A DNA stretch of 64,000 nt from Dryocosmus kuriphilus (GCA_038277395.1 CM076196.1:91698236-91762235), one strand, 5' to 3'. Counted from the stretch's first letter, positions 23,983 to 35,465 are shown. Numbers and translations: made by a program. Notes: a model not told the origin generated them from the letters alone.

Positions 23983-24482
23983 NNNNNNNNNNNNNNNNNN
24001 NNNNNNNNNNNNNNNNNNNNNNNNNNNNNNNNNNNNNNNNNNNNNNNNNNNNNNNNNNNNNNNNNNNNNNNNNNNNNNNNNNNNNNNNNNNNNNNNNNNN
24101 NNNNNNNNNNNNNNNNNNNNNNNNNNNNNNNNNNNNNNNNNNNNNNNNNNNNNNNNNNNNNNNNNNNNNNNNNNNNNNNNNNNNNNNNNNNNNNNNNNNN
24201 NNNNNNNNNNNNNNNNNNNNNNNNNNNNNNNNNNNNNNNNNNNNNNNNNNNNNNNNNNNNNNNNNNNNNNNNNNNNNNNNNNNNNNNNNNNNNNNNNNNN
24301 NNNNNNNNNNNNNNNNNNNNNNNNNNNNNNNNNNNNNNNNNNNNNNNNNNNNNNNNNNNNNNNNNNNNNNNNNNNNNNNNNNNNNNNNNNNNNNNNNNNN
24401 NNNNNNNNNNNNNNNNNNNNNNNNNNNNNNNNNNNNNNNNNNNNNNNNNNNNNNNNNNNNNNNNNNNNNNNNNNNNNNNNNN
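23983..24482. other. Assembly gap (500 N)
   Basis: Exactly 500 unresolved bases, probably a default-size scaffold gap. Open frames that run through it are meaningless. Confidence 0.99.
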
Positions 24483-25320
24483 ATAGTGTAGATATTCACA
24501 AATTTTGAAGTTAAATCTTGACATCTGAAAAACTGTGACGCGATAGGAATATTTTACGCCCACATTCGAACTTCGCGACCCCAAAAACATAAGATACGAC
24601 TAGTCCTAATCAATTGTCCAGCCAAAAATATTTTTTTTTGTCCTATTTAATTGATAATAATAATTAATAATTTTTTAATTGTTTATACAAACTCTAATGT
24701 GTACCATTCTTGTTCTTCACATGAAAATAAATGATTCCACAGAAAAGAAAAATTTTCCATGAACAGATTTGTCAAATAAGTGAATTTGTTTATAAAATGT
24801 GTTTAAATTATTAATTATTATTGTTGCTTGGTGGTTTTTCTCAATAAGAAATTAATTTTTTACATTTTTATAACAAATTTGTGTAAATAATACATTCCAA
24901 TTCCGAAAATGCAGCAGTGAAGAGTTATATGCATTAATTTGTTTATAACAATTAACAAAATGTAGGATATTTATCTACAAGTTACATTTTAATTTAAGAA
25001 AAATAAATTTACTGATTCTGTACCTTTTTACAGAAATATTAATGAATAAGGCTAAATAAATATAGCAAATATAACCAATTTCAATTTCTAAGTTAAATAA
25101 CAAATGACTAAATAACAAATTCAAAAAAAGAGCACTCGTACGTTAAAGTACGATCTTTCATGAGTATTTCAAAAAAAAAAAAGTTCTGATCCGTTGAGAT
25201 TTGAGGAGTAGGCTGATTTTTGTCCCAAAAAAGTGCTTTTTTTCCCACTGTGCGCCGATGGCAATTATAATCCCGAAAATAAGCGTGATTATCGTAGTCA
25301 TCACGATAATTGTCCCAATG
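24483..25320. other. Very AT-rich noncoding stretch
   Basis: No gene or repeat boundary that I can support. An 82-codon minus-strand frame at 25108-25356 has no recognisable motif. Confidence 0.45.
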
Positions 25321-26381
25321 CTCATATGGGGCATTATTTCTCAACTGACCCAACACTTTAATTTACGATTTTTGATAGTTTCCATATTTTCAGAAATCGT
25401 TTGCCTATTTGATGGTAGTTTAATAATTAATTTATAGACTTTTATTATCATCCCTGTCCAAACTATAGGGGGTGGAATTTCCCCCATAACGCCCGTAACG
25501 GTATTTTGAAGTGACAATATGTTCCTTTCTAGAAATGCGAATTGAATATTCTGTCGGTGATTTCGAAATGATTTTTACGCCCTTTCATTCTATTGTATCC
25601 ACTTCTTATTATTTTTCCATTTTCAGAAAGAAATTTTTGAATTAAATGTTTATTTCACTTTTTCTATTATCGAGGCTCTTTTGATTTCTTTTAAACTAAT
25701 ATCAAAGAAAGGCTTAACTTTTTTTACAACAAAATACTGTAAACACAGAATGGGATGGCTGATCGTATTGGCGATATGGGGCTCGATTGAAGTAAATCTT
25801 ATGCCTGCGTGTTGCCATGGGGCATGAGCTGGTGCATTTGGTAGTGACGCCGCCAATAGCCGCGGTAGTTGAGACTGATACGAAGGCGCGGGCGAGAGGT
25901 TGCTCCTATCGAACCTTATATCTCCGATACTATCAGCGATCTCACTTTATTTTTGAAGTATTTTGTTGTTAAAATATTAAGCTTTCTTCTGATATTAGTT
26001 TTTTAAAAAATTGGAAGTGTACGAATGATAGAGAAAGTTAAAAAAACATTTTGTTCAGTAATTTCTTCCTCAAAATGGAAAATAATAAAAAATGAATATA
26101 ATAAAATGAAAAAGCGTAAAAAATGCTGTCGAAATCATCCATAGAAAATTCAATTCACATTTCTCGAAAACCAACTTATTGCCATTTGAAAATACCGGTA
26201 CGGATGTTATGGGTCAAATTCCGCTCCATGTAGCTCGGATCCGGATGATAACAAAAGTCTGTAAATTGGGGCGTAAACTACAGCTAATTAGGCAAAGAGA
26301 TTCTAAAAATATGAAGACAATCAAGAACTGTGGCTTAAAATGTTGGGGTAGTTGAGAAATAATGCCCTATATACGGTCTCG
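25321..26381. mobile_element. Fold-back element with arms of about 450 bp
   Basis: 25321-25770 reads, in reverse complement, as 25915-26381. Matching pairs include GGGCATTATTTCTCAACT, CCCATAAC, CGGTATTTT, GCGAATTGAAT, TTATTTTTCCATTTT, ACTAATATCA and ACAACAAAATACT. Divergence between arms is noticeable (small indels, about 20% by eye). The 145-bp centre (25771-25914) is GC-richer and noncoding. There is no transposase, so this is a nonautonomous fold-back element or an old inverted duplication. Confidence 0.75.
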
Positions 26382-27417
26382 GGAGTTTGCTTAGGTCTAG
26401 GGGGAATCTTTGACCTGTAATCTAATATTTGAGATTGCTTATCTTGATGTCCAATTCTAGGTTTTGCACCATTCTTGGGATCTACATTGCACAGTATCTA
26501 CAGTAGTAGTAGCTATAGTATCAACTATTTAAACTGAGTTATCTAATTGCATGGAATTATGCAAGGGAAGGTCAGCGTCTGGAACTTTTTATGTTTAAGA
26601 ATCTGATTCTTTTGATTTTAATTTTTTTCTTATTCTTTATCTGTGATAAACGACTCAGGGATTTGATCTTTATTTCTGTCATTTTCAGCGGGTTCAAAAT
26701 TAGTTTCATCCGGATCGACTTCCGGACTTTTTTTAGAGTTAGCGGGTATTCACAAACTCTTCTGTAGGATCAGCTTCGTATCGCGCTGCGCGTTTGTATC
26801 TTAAAAGTTGTTCACGCAAGATGGGAGTCGCTCCGTTACTGGACACTGTACGGTTCATTAACTCGATCACCATGTCTTCTCTTCTTATTGAGAAGACCCA
26901 AGAGTTTTGGCTGCTGACGCTGTCAGCAATTGTTACTCGTTAGGAAGGTAAATGTGATTTTATTACAGAAAGTATTAGTGCGCGCTAATGATAGAGTTAA
27001 AAAGCGAATGGTAAGGTAGTAATTTCGGGGAATTGAAGTCTGTACCTAACGAATCTACAAAATTTTGGTGAACACGTCTATATTATTTCAAACTTTTATT
27101 CATTATTTAAAAAAATTTATTGTTATTTATTGTTTATATATTTATTGTCATCGATTATCTGGTCCACGTTGATTTCTCAAAAAAATTGTCTATTTCGGAT
27201 TTTGTTAAAAAATCGCGAGAAGGTATCATGAGTTCTGGATAAGGTAGACTTCTACTTCCTACTTTTCTGAATACTCAACACATTGTCGGGAAGAATCGTT
27301 TTAATTTAATGTTTATCTATATTTATCATGCCCAGATGTTAAAATTGCAGTTAACTTTATTGTCATTTTAAGAAAAACCTATTTCTTTTTCAAGGCTACA
27401 CGTTCGTGACGCCAATT
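26382..27417. other. Noncoding stretch with a gag fragment
   Basis: Apart from the minus-strand gypsy gag fragment at 26640-26885, I see only AT-rich noncoding sequence. Confidence 0.4.
26640..26885 (-). pseudogene. Gypsy gag N-terminal fragment
   Basis: From an ATG at 26873 the minus strand reads MVIELMNRTVSSNGATPILR and continues EQLLRYKRAARYEADP. This is the SAP-like N-terminal segment found in some insect gypsy gags. A stop follows, then an acidic reading in another frame. It probably belongs to the element at 19645-23560, displaced by later insertions. Confidence 0.5.
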
Positions 27418-27608
27418 TGTAATACTACTATTTTTAACTAAAATTTATTCCAGCATCATCAGACTTCGGCACCACATTTCGAGACTAATTTTTTTAAAAT
27501 AATCTGCTTCTCAATCTGAACTTAAATTGACAGGGCGCCAGACACTTCTCGTATCAATTTCCAACACTAGCTCAACTTCTGGAAATTAGTAGACGGGGTA
27601 GTTCTAAG
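27418..27608 (+). repeat. Interspersed repeat R, copy 2, left part
   Basis: This aligns with 10352-10625. Copy 2 lacks about 75 bp that copy 1 has after CTTCTCAAT. It ends in CTAAG, the retroviral target duplication. Confidence 0.7.
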
Positions 27609-29283
27609 TGATACAAGCGGGTCGAGATTCCGAAACTTTAAGAATTCTAAAAACTCGCGTGATGAAATTATATTTCGTAAGTCATGAAATCATTACTTTT
27701 AAAACTTAGTTTAAATCGGAATCTCGACCGTGCTTGTCACACAAACGCCTAAGACAGGGTTGCCAAATCAGCACTCCTAAGTTCAAAGGCCGCGAATTGG
27801 CGAGCTGAAACTAAAATACTGAAACCTAATGACGAACCTCGAACTAAAACTTTATGATTATATTTCCACCAGGTAATAATCACCTGCATATCAATATATT
27901 ATGTTTACGGGTACGTGTATGTATGCATGTATGTATGAGTATCTATTGATTGTCATCTATTAGCATTATATTTAATATTAATCTATTTTGGAAAATAAAA
28001 GGGAGAGACGAGTAAACAAACGTAATCAAACGGGTGGGTGACATCGACACCACGCATTCACATGACGCGCTCCTTCTCTCTCTAGCCAGAGGTGAACGTC
28101 ACCTGTCATTTTCAACGCATGGAACCATGGACCGTCAAAGACTTACACTAGCGGCCATCGATGGCCGCCTTCCTCTCTTTCTCCACCACACCCGTTCCTC
28201 ACATACTCACCCATGCATCTCCACCGTATGAAATACACACGGTTTGTCGTCATAATAAACGCACGTGGCTGATATGCCAGTGATCCTGCGCTCTGTACTC
28301 ATTGTAATTCCTTACCTAGCAAAATTTCCCGCCACAATTAAACTCAAAAGGCATTTTAAAAAATACGATGATTAAAACCAATGACGCATTAAATCGAGTG
28401 ATCTGGTACCGGCCAGACCGAATTCTTCTTATTTTCGGTCGTCGAAATAAAGAAAAGTAGAGCAACGTGGTGCTGCCCAGAATTTTTTCGCTTTGTACTT
28501 TCTTTGCCCGTCCGGGATTCGGCATATCAAATGATATTTTCTAAAATAGGGGGACGTAAATCAAAGCTCCTTGCCGACGGGAGGCGGCCACGCGCTGTAA
28601 AGAATTAAAGACAACCCGGGCGAAAGTATTTAGAGATCGAGAGAAAAAATTGTCCCTTTTCGAATCTCAAAACGGAAAGAAACAATAAATTTTCTGAAAT
28701 ATTTCAATTCACTTCCGTGAGGAGTGGATGACATTTCCACCCTTCGCTGAAGCGAATTTTCGGAGTGACGTTCGCGCATAGTGAATGCGTGTTGCCGACG
28801 TCAAAAAGACTTGAGTGGCTTGTTCTTAGAGCAAGCTGCGAGTATTAAATATTGTCAAAAGGACGCCTAATTGAGAGGCAAAATTGAAGGAAAACGAATT
28901 TCCCTTTAATCGCCGACTGGCAGGATTAAGACGAGTAATAGGGTGAGTAATTTCTATCGTTAACGATTTTAATGTACCACTTCCTTCTATTTCTCCTTTT
29001 TAAAATAAGCTTGTCTCTACTATGTTTGCTTTCTTCTATTTACCCTTGTTCTAACTAAGCCACTTAAGTGAATGTGGACAAATCCTCTAAAAGAGGAGAA
29101 GGTTGCGAACCTGCAAAAAAAATATAAACAAAGAGACAGCTAGCCTGTTTCTCTGTATCGTTTGTGACGGCCTCCGTCGTCGGTGAATTCATTTAATTTT
29201 TACATAGGAATCTCGTTCAATGGACACCCGTTTTTTTATGAGGTTTTCATTGACTAATTAAAGTCAATTAACCGTACGTAACA
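27609..29283 (+). repeat. Endogenous retrovirus 5' LTR
   Basis: It begins TGATACAAGCGG (the 3' copy has TGTTACGAACGG) and ends CCGTACGTAACA. It is collinear with 41451-43298 apart from indels. Both copies share ATGTATGAGTATCTATT, CAAACGGGTGGGTGAC and CCTCTAAAAGAGGAGAAGGTT. The 5' terminus has lost the perfect inverted repeat. Confidence 0.9.
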
Positions 29284-29293
29284 AAACTGTTTG

Positions 29294-29308
29294 TGGCAGC
29301 GGTGGGAG
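29294..29308 (+). other. Candidate primer-binding site
   Basis: TGGCAGCGGTGGGAG starts 11 bases after the LTR and has the TGG start expected of a site complementary to a tRNA 3' end. I did not identify the matching tRNA. Confidence 0.4.
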
Positions 29309-29559
29309 AGTACCTACACTATTGTCCCCGTTCAATCACGTTATCACGACTTGAAAAAAAAGTTTTATAATTTTTGTATTTTTGTCATGAAACGTTTATT
29401 TTCAGATACTTGTGAAAATTATTACTTTGTCTTGTGAAATTTAGATCTGTCACCACTATCCCAAATTATTCTTGTGGATAGTGACAGTATCTCTTACTGT
29501 GAATATCATTGATTATATGTTGATTAATCCTATGTTAATTATGTGCAATAATTCTGAAG

Positions 29560-30035
29560 TTTTTCTTATTGATTATTGTTGAATTCTGAAGTGCATTTAA
29601 TTCTTGAAATACGCATTTACGCTGTTGGCGAAGTGACGGATTTCAAGAAAGTCAATTAGTCCGTTATGCCGGTTGGCAAAGGGAATATTTAACTATCAGC
29701 AAATCAGAATTTATATCAAGTTATTTTTATTGATTATTGTTGAATTCTGAACTGCACTTAATTCTTGAAATACGCATTTACGCCGGTTGGCGAAGTGACG
29801 GATTTCAAGATAGTCAATTAGTGCTTTATGCCGGTTGACAAAGGGATTATTTAACTATCAGTAAATCAGAATTTATGTCAAGTTATTTTTATTGATTATT
29901 GTTGAATTCTAAAGTGCATTTAATTCTTGAAATACGCATTTACGCCGGTTGGCGAAGTGACGGATTTCAAGAATGTTAATTAGTTCTTTATGCCGGTTGG
30001 CAAAAGGATTATTTAACTAGCAGCAAATAAGAATT
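29560..30035 (+). repeat. 161-bp tandem repeat, three copies, in the retroviral leader
   Basis: TATTGATTATTGTTGAATTCT starts at about 29567, 29728 and 29889, so the period is 161 bp. Each unit contains ACGCCGGTTGGCGAAGTGACGG and ATGCCGGTTGGCAAAGGG, so two related sub-motifs occur per unit, six in total. The repeat lies between LTR and gag, where the Drosophila gypsy element carries its insulator repeats. The motif itself does not resemble the Su(Hw) site. Confidence 0.85.
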
Positions 30036-30126
30036 CAAGTTCAGTGGTTCTAACTGAAACACTAGAAGGTTCAAAATTAAAACAAAAATAAAAACTCCAT
30101 CAAGATCTCCTCCATTATGAGGAAAA

Positions 30127-32037
30127 ATGTCGGGCCAACAGGACTCGCCTCAGCTGGGTCGTAAAATTCGCCCTCGAGGAGGGAGAAAATCTCGGCGTTT
30201 TTGTCAAGACCGACTAGTCTATCAGGCGCTCATTAATGCAGCCTGCGTCAAGGTGGAAGCGAAATGAAGTTCCCTAGAGAAATAAACCATCACGGTAGCC
30301 CCAAATGAATCTTTGGTTCTAGCTTCAACCTCTCAACCAGCCAATCCCACAAAAAACGAATCCTCGAGCACCAATACCGATTGCCAACGATTAGGTAACG
30401 ACGACGAGTTCCAGAACGTTTTCGATTCTGCTCTCAACCGATCAAAAGCTCTAGTTAACTGCCACACTAGCTGTAAGAAGTACGTTGAGTCCTCGAATCT
30501 GTTGCTCACGTTGAGCACTCAGATAACTGTTTCTTCCTTACACAAAGCGGAGATAGGGGAGACCTCACATTGGAGACCTTCCAATTTGAGATCTCCGCCA
30601 TTCGTTTCCTCTGGACTCTAGAGGAAAACCCCATTTTCCTCTTGTCTGTCGTAGAGTTCGAATTTTTCGTTCTGTGTCAAAACCTCTGAAAGGCGCATAT
30701 TACTTGAATCTTTTACATGTCTAATACATGATTTAGACCTGTAAGAATTAATCTTGAGGACGAGGACTCTCACAGGAAAGCAAAGTCTTGCCTACCGATC
30801 CTGGCAACTATGCATTTTTCGACTATGACTACCTTGTGACTGGGGAACAATACCACGGAGTTTCAATTGAGCCTAAAATCTCAACTCTAACTCGTGAACC
30901 TCTCCCACTGTAGGAAGTACGCTGATTCTTTGCCTCTGTTGCCTACGTCGAGAGTGAGGCTAATTGTTCTCCGCATCCATGACACAGGAAGTAGGGAGAA
31001 TCTGCTTTGAAATCCTTCAATTTAGATTCTTCTGCGAATCACCAACTCTGGACCCAAGGGAATCTCTCCAGGTCTTTGCGGGGGTGAAACCTCCTACCCT
31101 AGGTTTCAAATCAGTAAGTTCAGCAGTTTATGGATGTTTTGTTGCCCGACTTGTTGAACGTTTGGTGAAGAAAAGCAATGTCAAGTCCTCCAAAGGAAAT
31201 TTATCCACCCCACTATCAGGAACAGTACAAAAAGAGGAAAAGGTCCAGGAAGAAACTGACAAAGCTTCCCTTCATTTCCCAAATTTCGTCCCTTTTCCGA
31301 AGCTTGGTTTTCCCCGGAAAAAGGGTGGTTCCCATTTGTGCAGTCCAGTCAGTCTGACGGCCTGAAGCACGCGCAGCTTTTCAAATAAATGCCGGCCCGA
31401 ACTTACCAGTAGTCACAATAGACCTAGAAGTAGAGAAAGCCCTTCAGTTGAGACGATGCGCCGTCCAAAAAGGGGTCCGAACGTCCCAGAGGTCGTCGAA
31501 ATTTTAGAAAGTGATTCGTCCGACGATGAGACGGTGATCCTAGAACCCTATCAGTAATCTTCGACCTAACCAACTTACTTCATTTTCTTTTTCTCCTCGA
31601 CTAAGCAGAAAAAAAAGTTGTGTTGTGGTGAACGTACGTTACCCTTATCCTACGAAGAAAACAACATATCAATGCCACCCTTCGTGAATGAATTCACGCC
31701 CTCGGTCAGAGCACAGCTACATGTGTCAGTAGAGTTACACGATGACGATTTCCGGGACGGATTCGCGCAATTAACCTTTAATTGAAACACCAACAATAAT
31801 TTTATTGGAAGGAAGATTATTAACGTCCCCTATCTATCTATTCCAGAGCACGAAATAACCGTAGGGGGTCGCACCTTACGAGTGATAGGAGAACAAGAAT
31901 TGGAAGTAAGCGCAGAAAACTTCCACTTCTACGTGATATCCAACCCAGAATCAATCGGGTTACGCCAAATCGCAGGGTTTGCGGGGATGCGAGTAACCGA
32001 ATACTTCGGTATCGTACGCGAATTCCCCACATATTGA
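30127..32037 (+). other. Long retroviral leader with small ORFs upstream of gag
   Basis: The leader contains short open frames: 30127-30267 (46 codons, basic), 30313-30621, 30964-31365 (133 codons), 31456-31557 (34 codons, acidic C-terminus) and 31672-32037 (122 codons with one internal TGA at 31783). The last includes RKIINVPYLSIPEHEITVGG and is rich in charged residues. None matches a family I recognise. They may be remnants of an extended gag or accessory proteins. Confidence 0.5.
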
Positions 32038-32092
32038 TTAATCCAGTCTCCTCCCCCAATTGACTCCCGCAGGGAGTCCCCTAGTCTTGAAA

Positions 32093-33346
32093 ATGCTTAA
32101 GCCGAGGGATGCCGACAACACGGATCTAAACAGGAGCGCTAATCTCTTAGGAGTCAACTCCAACATCTCCTTTCCAAATCCGACGATAAATGTCGACACC
32201 GCAGCAGCTATGGCCTCTGTGCTGGAGTGCATGACGCTCCAGCAGAGTACCTATCACATCCCCAAATTTGACGGGAAAACTCCGAAGTTAAAGGAATTTT
32301 TGCAAGACATCGCAAATGGGGCCGTCTATATTACGGATACACACGATTCCGGATTCACTAAAATCATTCTGAGCAAGCTGAAAAGGATTGCCGGAGATAG
32401 CGTCAGGGACAAACGGTTTAATAAAGTGAACGAATTAATTGCCCACCTTAAAAAACGGTTTGCACCTACGAAAAAATACCAATGGTATTTCGAGAATAAT
32501 GTAAGTCTTCGCATGCGCCAAAACGAATCTGCCCGGGATCTTTACGACCGTGTAGAGGGTCTGCTGAGTGGCGCAAGACACGCAGTAGAAGAAAAATATA
32601 CAAGGAGCTACGACATGGGACTCCAAGGGGAAACCAAGGAAAGCACGATCATTATGGGCCCTGTGACAGACGTAGCCAACGACGCGTTCGTCGAAGGACT
32701 ACCCAACCAAATGTCTACATTTGTTGACACCAGGAACCCTAAGGACCTAGGAAAAGCCCGTGACCATGCCCTTCATATCGAAGAAAGGCACAGACAGCTC
32801 GAGAGGACTAGGGGTTACCACGGTACCTATCATATTTCTCAATCAAAGGACAACGCCTCTGAAAGACTGCGTTCTCCTAGCCCTTATTCCAGGCAAATGG
32901 ACAGAGGGGATAAGAGGGACGTGCCCGACGCAGAGAAAAGGGGATATCGATCCAACCCGAGTCTGTCCGGTTACCCCGACTCTATAGACTATCCATCCCG
33001 ATATGCTCATTATCATCCTCCATATCCTTATCCTTATCAGCGTCAATATCACGCTGATCTTTTATACCAGTATCCCTACGCTAACCTTTGTCTTACTCCG
33101 TCCTTCTTCCCGGGACAACCATACCGCCCTGACTCAAGAGCAAGCATGCCCTGGCGAGGACAGAAGCAGAATAAAGGGACGACAACATCCCCAAGGTTTG
33201 GCTCTCCCGGACCTTCCAATAATTTAAACTTAAGGCCGACTCTCGCCCAGGACGCGACAAAGAGTCCACTAAACCAGCAGCGCCCCAAGGAGCATGTCCA
33301 ATTTCTGGACAACACCGTCGGCTCCTACGAGCTGGGATCGAAGTAG
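32093..33346 (+). CDS. gag: Retroviral gag
   Basis: The frame is open from a TTG at 32060, but I choose the ATG at 32093, giving 417 codons. Residues about 50-200 (YHIPKFDGKTPKLKEFL, LIAHLKKRFAPTKKYQWYF, ESARDLYDRVEGLLSGAR) form the capsid-like domain of errantivirus gag. The C-terminal third is Tyr/Pro/Arg-rich (YHPPYPYPYQRQYH) and there is no CCHC zinc knuckle, as is usual for errantiviruses. It would assemble the viral core. This is the least damaged frame of the provirus, with no internal stop. Pro follows in a different frame, which suits programmed frameshifting or decay. Confidence 0.85.
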   Translation: MLKPRDADNTDLNRSANLLGVNSNISFPNPTINVDTAAAMASVLECMTLQQSTYHIPKFDGKTPKLKEFLQDIANGAVYITDTHDSGFTKIILSKLKRIAGDSVRDKRFNKVNELIAHLKKRFAPTKKYQWYFENNVSLRMRQNESARDLYDRVEGLLSGARHAVEEKYTRSYDMGLQGETKESTIIMGPVTDVANDAFVEGLPNQMSTFVDTRNPKDLGKARDHALHIEERHRQLERTRGYHGTYHISQSKDNASERLRSPSPYSRQMDRGDKRDVPDAEKRGYRSNPSLSGYPDSIDYPSRYAHYHPPYPYPYQRQYHADLLYQYPYANLCLTPSFFPGQPYRPDSRASMPWRGQKQNKGTTTSPRFGSPGPSNNLNLRPTLAQDATKSPLNQQRPKEHVQFLDNTVGSYELGSK

Positions 33347-33366
33347 AAGGCTCCCCCGTAGTTAGC

Positions 33367-33837
33367 TTGACCGCGCCGGAATCCGGGTACCCAAGGTCCA
33401 AGTTCCTTGTGGACCCGAGATGCGACGTCAATCTCATCAAGGTCCAAAGTCTGCTTCCTGAATTACGCTACGAGTCTAGTCGCGCTGTCCTTCTAACTGG
33501 GATAACACCTGAACCTGTAAAGACGATTGGAACAATTAAAATCACGGTGTTTGGGAAGATTGTCGAATTTCATGTAGTAAGGAACGATTTCCCTATAGCT
33601 CCCGACGGAATCATCGGAAGGCCTTACTTAAGGCAGGAACAAGCACAACTGTCTTTCGGACATAACTCCCTAGTTACCATTTCCAATCCAATAGAACCCA
33701 TCCCATTTGTCGACACAGAATCTCGGAAAGCCAGGGAACTACTCAAACCACAGATTAGGTCCTTCGCTAGGATTCTTACTATCCAGGGCAAGGATGCGGC
33801 AACCAGTGGCAATCGAAGTTCTCAACCCAGAAATTAG
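33367..33837 (+). pseudogene. Retroviral aspartic protease
   Basis: The frame shows SKFLVDPRCDVNLIK near residue 12, at the position of the family's D-T/S-G active site, so the catalytic triplet is altered to D-P-R. Downstream, IIGRPYLRQEQAQL corresponds to the conserved C-terminal GR motif. The protease would mature gag and pol. With the active site changed it should be inactive. The reading passes into the RT frame at about 33795. Confidence 0.75.
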
Positions 33838-35050
33838 AAAAGGATACCTACCACGCATTAAAACCCCTGAAGAACTGTACCTAGGTGAGGTAGCCGTCTC
33901 TACTCACGACGACGTCTGCCATGTGTTTGCCATAAATACTTTAGAACTAGACGCGGACATAGAGATACCTGCTCAAGAAATCCTTCCTTACTACTTCATC
34001 GAGCCTCACGATGAGGAATCTACCAATTCGGAGTCCGAGAACCTGGTGAAGGATTTACAAAAAGAAATCGGAGACTCCTGCCCCAGTCGACTCGAAAAAA
34101 TAAAAGACTGCCTGTGGATTGCGCATTTGACTCCGAGGCAGACGGAATACGCTCTCAAGTGGATAGAAGATTATGCCGATGTCTTCTATTTAAGCGGAGA
34201 AAAGCTTAATGCAAACAAGCTAACCCAACACCGAATTCCTACCACCAGTGACGAGGTAATAGCGCGAAAACAATATCGCTATCCTAACGAGGCTCCTCAT
34301 CAAGTTGCAATACAAGTACAGAAGCAATACGACAGCGACATTATAGGCGACTCCAAATCTCCATACACTTCTCCCCTTTGGATCGTGCCCGAGAAACTCG
34401 ACGGGTCGGCAGAAAGGAAATGGAGGGTGATCAACGATTTGCGTGCTCTTAACGAAAGGGTCATCGGAGATGGATACCCGCTCCCTAATATCACTGATGT
34501 CCTGGATCACCTAGGACATGCTCAATGCTTCTCCGTGTTCGACCTAGCGAGTGGGTTTTACCAGATCGAAACCCACCCTGACAACATATTCAAAACGGCA
34601 TGCTCCACTTTAATGGAGCACTTCGAGTACCTACGCATGCCCATGGGTATTAAGGACGCCCCAGCTACCTTTCAACGACTAATGGATACCGCACTGAAGG
34701 GCATGCATGGCTCAAAAGATATAGAAGTGCACGAATTAAAGGTCATGGGGCTATCATATCGCTTAAGAGCTGCAAACTTAGAACTCCAACCGGACAAATG
34801 CAAATTTCTGCAAAACGTAGTAGCATATTTGGGCCACATCATCAGTAGGGAAGGCTTGAAACCCAACCCGGCCAAAATAGAGGCCGTTCATGCATTTCCC
34901 CAATCAAAAACCGTTAGGAATATTCGCCAATTCTTAGGCCTATCGGGATATTATCGCAGCTTTATCCAGGACTATGCAAAAATTGCTAAATCCTTGACGG
35001 ACCTCCTGAAAAAGGGAGTCCAATGGGAATGGGGAACCTCCCAAGACTAA
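33795..35050 (+). pseudogene. Retroviral reverse transcriptase lacking the catalytic box
   Basis: Conserved RT segments in order are YTSPLWIVPEKLDG, RVINDLRALNERVIGDGYPLP, FSVFDLASGFYQIE (first catalytic Asp), FEYLRMPMGIKDAPATFQRLMD and then, after KGMHGSKDIEVHEL, the thumb LELQPDKCKFLQN. YLGHIISREGLKPNPAKI and IRQFLGLSGYYRSFI follow. The palm box with the paired catalytic Asp that should lie between FQRLMD and LQPDKCKF is absent, apparently by a small in-frame deletion near 34715-34725. The enzyme cannot polymerise. The frame ends at a stop at 35048. Confidence 0.9.
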
Positions 35051-35465
35051 AGATTCCACAGCCTATGCGAGTCCTTGGGCAATGAGCCCATCCTTCAATA
35101 CCCCGACTTCAGGAAGACCTTCAAATTAACTACCAACGCTTCGGAGCATGCTGCGGGGGGGATATTGACTCAAGAGGAAAAAGGTGTAGACATGTCCATT
35201 GCCTATTTCTCCAAAGCCACGAACAGATGTTAAGAGCGATACCCTAAGGAGGAACAAGAATGTTTAGCTATTACTCTGGCATTGGAACGCTTCTGACCTT
35301 ATTTATATGGTAGAGAATTCGTGCTCGCCTGTGACCATGAACCTGTCTACTGGATGAACTACATTATCTACCCCGGAGCAAGACTGCTTCACTGGCGACA
35401 CAAATTCCGTAATTATTAATATAAATTTGAATACAAGACAGGGAAGTTGAATAGGGCGTTTCAAG
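35051..35465 (+). pseudogene. Retroviral RNase H (first RNase H domain)
   Basis: The reading continues after a stop with FKLTTNASEHAAGGIL (catalytic Asp position now Asn), IAYFSKATNRC, EEQECLAITLALERF and REFVLACDHEPV. Four stops interrupt it (35048, about 35231, 35298 and 35418). This is the standard Ty3/gypsy RNase H that normally follows the RT. It is inactivated both by its stops and at its first catalytic residue. Confidence 0.8.

Noticed and set aside
23621..24590. Long ORFs crossing 23983-24482
   Set aside because: They exist only because the run of N contains no stop codons.
24483..25100. Origin or scaffold-attachment region suggested by extreme A/T content
   Set aside because: Base composition alone is no evidence in an A/T-rich genome.
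28034..28231. 65-codon ORF, also present in the 3' LTR (41876-42070)
   Set aside because: It is in both LTRs only because they are duplicates. No initiation or homology evidence.
29560..30035. CRISPR-like array
   Set aside because: Units are direct tandem copies without unique spacers, in a eukaryotic retroviral leader.
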